Assembly: GCA_026193125.1 (NCBI GenBank)
Contig: JAPHSC010000020.1
Span: 1-15,418, forward strand
Origin: Gammaproteobacteria bacterium
GTDB taxonomy: Bacteria; Pseudomonadota; Gammaproteobacteria; Steroidobacterales; BM003
Reading direction: 5' to 3'
Length of the DNA stretch: 15,418 bases
The notes under the pieces were generated by a model. The model did no database searches. It had not been told where the DNA came from and saw nothing but the letters and a program-made list of their open reading frames with translations. Every line of letters starts with the position of its first letter. The first letter of the stretch is position 1. Positions 13,889-15,418 of the stretch are shown one piece after another. The translations under genes and the position numbers were made by a program.

Positions 13889-15124
13889 GTGAACCAGGCG
13901 CCACAGTCACCACTTGCCGGCTTGAAAGTCCTGGACTTGAGTCGAATCCTGGCGGGCCCCTGGGCCAGCCAGTTGCTTGGCGACCTCGGTGCCGATGTCG
14001 TCAAGGTTGAGCGACCCGGGGCAGGCGACGATACACGCAATTGGGGTCCGCCTTACCTCAAGGACAGCGCCGGCGAGGATACTGGCGAGGCGGCTTACTA
14101 TCTTTGTGCCAACCGCAACAAGCGCTCATTAGCCCTTGATATTTCAAACCCGGTGGGCCAGGCGGTTTTACGCAGGATGGCTGCCCTAAGCGATGTCTTG
14201 ATCGAGAATTTCCGCGTGGGAACCATGGCCAGGTTCGGATTGGACTATACCAGTCTGAGTCGACTGAATCCCCGGTTGGTGTACTGTTCCATCACTGCTT
14301 TTGGGCAACAGGGACCGGAGGCCACGGCACCGGGCTACGATGCCATGATCCAGGCTCGGGGTGGCTTGATGAGTATCACCGGCCGGGCCGACGGAGAGCC
14401 CGGTGGGGGGCCGCAAAAGGTCGGCGTGGCCATAGCTGACCTGATGACCGGGATGTACGCTGCATCGGCAATACAGGCTGCGCTACTGGCCCGTGCTCAC
14501 AGCGGCCTTGGTCAATATATTGATCTGGCTCTTTATGATAGCCAGGTGGCCATGCTGGCAAACCAGGCCAGCAACTATCTGGTCGGGGGTGTGGTGCCGG
14601 GCAGACTGGGTACCGCCCATCCGAATATTGTTCCCTACCAGTCCTTCGCCACTGCCGACGGGCACTTGATGCTGGCGGTGGGCAACGACTCACAATTCGA
14701 ACGTTTGCTGGAGGTCTTGGGGTTGGTGGACCTCGTGGGGGATTCGCGCTATGCGACGAACCAAGCCAGGACCGCCCGGCGCGGTGATCTGGTGGGGTTG
14801 TTACAACGACAATTCCTCTCGCAAGACACGGCATACTGGTCGCAACGGCTCACCCAGGCACAGGTGCCTTTCGGTCCAATCAATCGGCTGGACCAGGTTT
14901 TCGATGATCCACAGGCGCGCTATCGGAGCCTGGCGATAGACTTGCCTCATGCCTTCAGTGAATCCGTGCCCTCGGTGGCCAATCCGATTCGCTTTTCCAG
15001 GACACCTGTAAGTTATCGTCATGGTCCGCCGGTGCTCGGGCAGCACAGCAGGGAGGTTCTGGTCGAGTGGCTCGGTATGGATGCGTGCGATCTGGATGCC
15101 CTGGCCGAGAGCGGGGTGATATGA
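13889..15124 (+). CDS. CaiB/BaiF (type III) CoA-transferase, succinyl-CoA:glutarate CoA-transferase-like
   Basis: 411 residues, typical for the family. The N-terminal VLDLSRILAGPWASQLLGDL (14-33), GADVVKVERPGAGDDTRNWG (34-53), and YYLCANRNKRSLALDI (70-85) are family hallmarks. KVGVAIADLMTGMY (177-190) places the catalytic aspartate at 184, which forms the aspartyl-CoA anhydride intermediate. The pattern, including YCSITAFGQQGP and GTAHPNIVPYQ, resembles bacterial GcdG and human SUGCT, which make glutaryl-CoA from glutarate using succinyl-CoA; the substrate remains inferred, as the usual partner glutaryl-CoA dehydrogenase is not in the window. The start is GTG at 13889, with GGAG 11 nt upstream and GGAA nearer. 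It is divergent from etfBA, whose product would accept electrons from glutaryl-CoA dehydrogenase, agreeing with this reading. Confidence 0.85.
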   Translation: MNQAPQSPLAGLKVLDLSRILAGPWASQLLGDLGADVVKVERPGAGDDTRNWGPPYLKDSAGEDTGEAAYYLCANRNKRSLALDISNPVGQAVLRRMAALSDVLIENFRVGTMARFGLDYTSLSRLNPRLVYCSITAFGQQGPEATAPGYDAMIQARGGLMSITGRADGEPGGGPQKVGVAIADLMTGMYAASAIQAALLARAHSGLGQYIDLALYDSQVAMLANQASNYLVGGVVPGRLGTAHPNIVPYQSFATADGHLMLAVGNDSQFERLLEVLGLVDLVGDSRYATNQARTARRGDLVGLLQRQFLSQDTAYWSQRLTQAQVPFGPINRLDQVFDDPQARYRSLAIDLPHAFSESVPSVANPIRFSRTPVSYRHGPPVLGQHSREVLVEWLGMDACDLDALAESGVI

Positions 15125-15148
15125 ATGTCAGGCAATGGCCATGTTTAT

Positions 15149-15170
15149 TTTCTTAAAATACCTTAAGAAA
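15149..15170. repeat. AT-rich 8-bp inverted repeat between CoA-transferase and DNA repair gene
   Basis: TTTCTTAA (15149-15156) and TTAAGAAA (15163-15170) are perfect inverted arms around AATACC. A weak terminator for the CoA-transferase or an operator for the next gene, which starts at 15191. The stem is AT-rich and has no following T-run, so terminator activity is doubtful. Confidence 0.35.
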
Positions 15171-15190
15171 GAGCGCCAATTCATTGTTAA

Positions 15191-15418
15191 ATGAATAAAA
15201 TATTCAAATATCTGTCGCGAGCAGAGCTTGTAGTCACACCGACCAAGCGCCTGGCCCGCGAACTGGCTTCCGACTACAACTGTGAACAAATTCGCAGTGG
15301 AGCACGGGCCTGGTCTACACCTCGCCTGCTGCCCTGGCAGGCTTGGCTGGTTCAGCTGGAAGAGCAGGCCTGGTGGTCCTCTAGCGGGGAGCGCCGCCTG
15401 GTGTTGAATACTGACCAG
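15191..15418 (+). CDS. Putative DNA repair protein (TIGR03623-like), N-terminal part only
   Basis: The first 76 residues are present and the frame stays open to the right edge, so the gene is truncated by the window. VVTPTKRLARELASDY (14-29) and WSTPRLLPWQAWLVQLEEQA (41-60) match the start of gammaproteobacterial proteins named 'probable DNA repair protein' (TIGR03623), large AddB-like proteins that end in a PD-(D/E)XK nuclease domain; that part is not visible here. In-frame TAA directly precedes the ATG, so no longer form exists. No clear Shine-Dalgarno is seen within 12 nt. No LexA-type SOS box (CTGT-N8-ACAG) was found upstream. The family call rests only on the N-terminus. Confidence 0.65.
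   Translation, partial: MNKIFKYLSRAELVVTPTKRLARELASDYNCEQIRSGARAWSTPRLLPWQAWLVQLEEQAWWSSSGERRLVLNTDQ

Noticed and set aside
14376..14834. 152-residue minus-strand open frame inside the CoA-transferase gene
   Set aside because: Pro/Arg-rich translation typical of an antisense shadow in GC-richer coding DNA.
15125..15190. SOS (LexA) box upstream of the DNA repair gene
   Set aside because: No CTGT-N8-ACAG pattern in the short gap.

Overview
The window reads as chromosomal DNA of a Gram-negative gammaproteobacterium, most likely a free-living aerobic (perhaps marine) one. The pointers are the TonB2-type operon with DUF3450 and TtpC-like proteins, the TIGR03623-type DNA repair gene at the right edge, and the UspE-type tandem stress protein. 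Genus cannot be settled from sequence alone. No tRNA, rRNA, CRISPR array, insertion sequence or phage gene was seen.

Layout. (1) 1-638 is a non-coding leader or intergenic region with a plausible sigma70-type promoter (355-383), a phased direct repeat, a hairpin and a short palindrome just before the first gene. (2) 639-5769 (+) is a compact six-gene operon: DUF3450 periplasmic coiled-coil protein, large TtpC-like MotA/TolQ/ExbB protein, small ExbB, ExbD, TonB and a TPR protein. Several genes overlap by ATGA, so they are probably translationally coupled. Together they would form an inner-membrane proton-driven machine that energises outer-membrane TonB-dependent receptors; no receptor is in the window. 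(3) 6024-6947 (+) is a DUF3943 envelope protein. (4) 6960-10038 (-) is a FixL-like three-PAS histidine kinase with the residues expected of a haem PAS, a FixJ-like response regulator, and downstream a small lone receiver that has lost most phosphorylation residues. (5) 10164-11105 (+) is a UspE-like tandem universal stress protein, divergent from the kinase; 11286-11765 (+) is a Prx5-type peroxiredoxin. (6) A strong hairpin terminator separates this from etfB-etfA on the minus strand (electron-transfer flavoprotein). (7) Divergent from etfBA is a type III CoA-transferase resembling succinyl-CoA:glutarate CoA-transferase. (8) A DNA repair gene begins at 15191 and runs off the edge.

How the parts may work together. 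The operon couples the proton gradient to outer-membrane uptake. The fixLJ-type pair, uspE-like gene and peroxiredoxin form a neighbourhood concerned with oxygen or redox state. ETF and the CoA-transferase fit acyl-CoA dehydrogenase-linked catabolism. The least ordinary items are the degenerate receiver beside fixLJ, and a periplasmic module apparently shared by the DUF3450 protein and the TtpC-like channel protein, which suggests that the two arose from a common ancestor.
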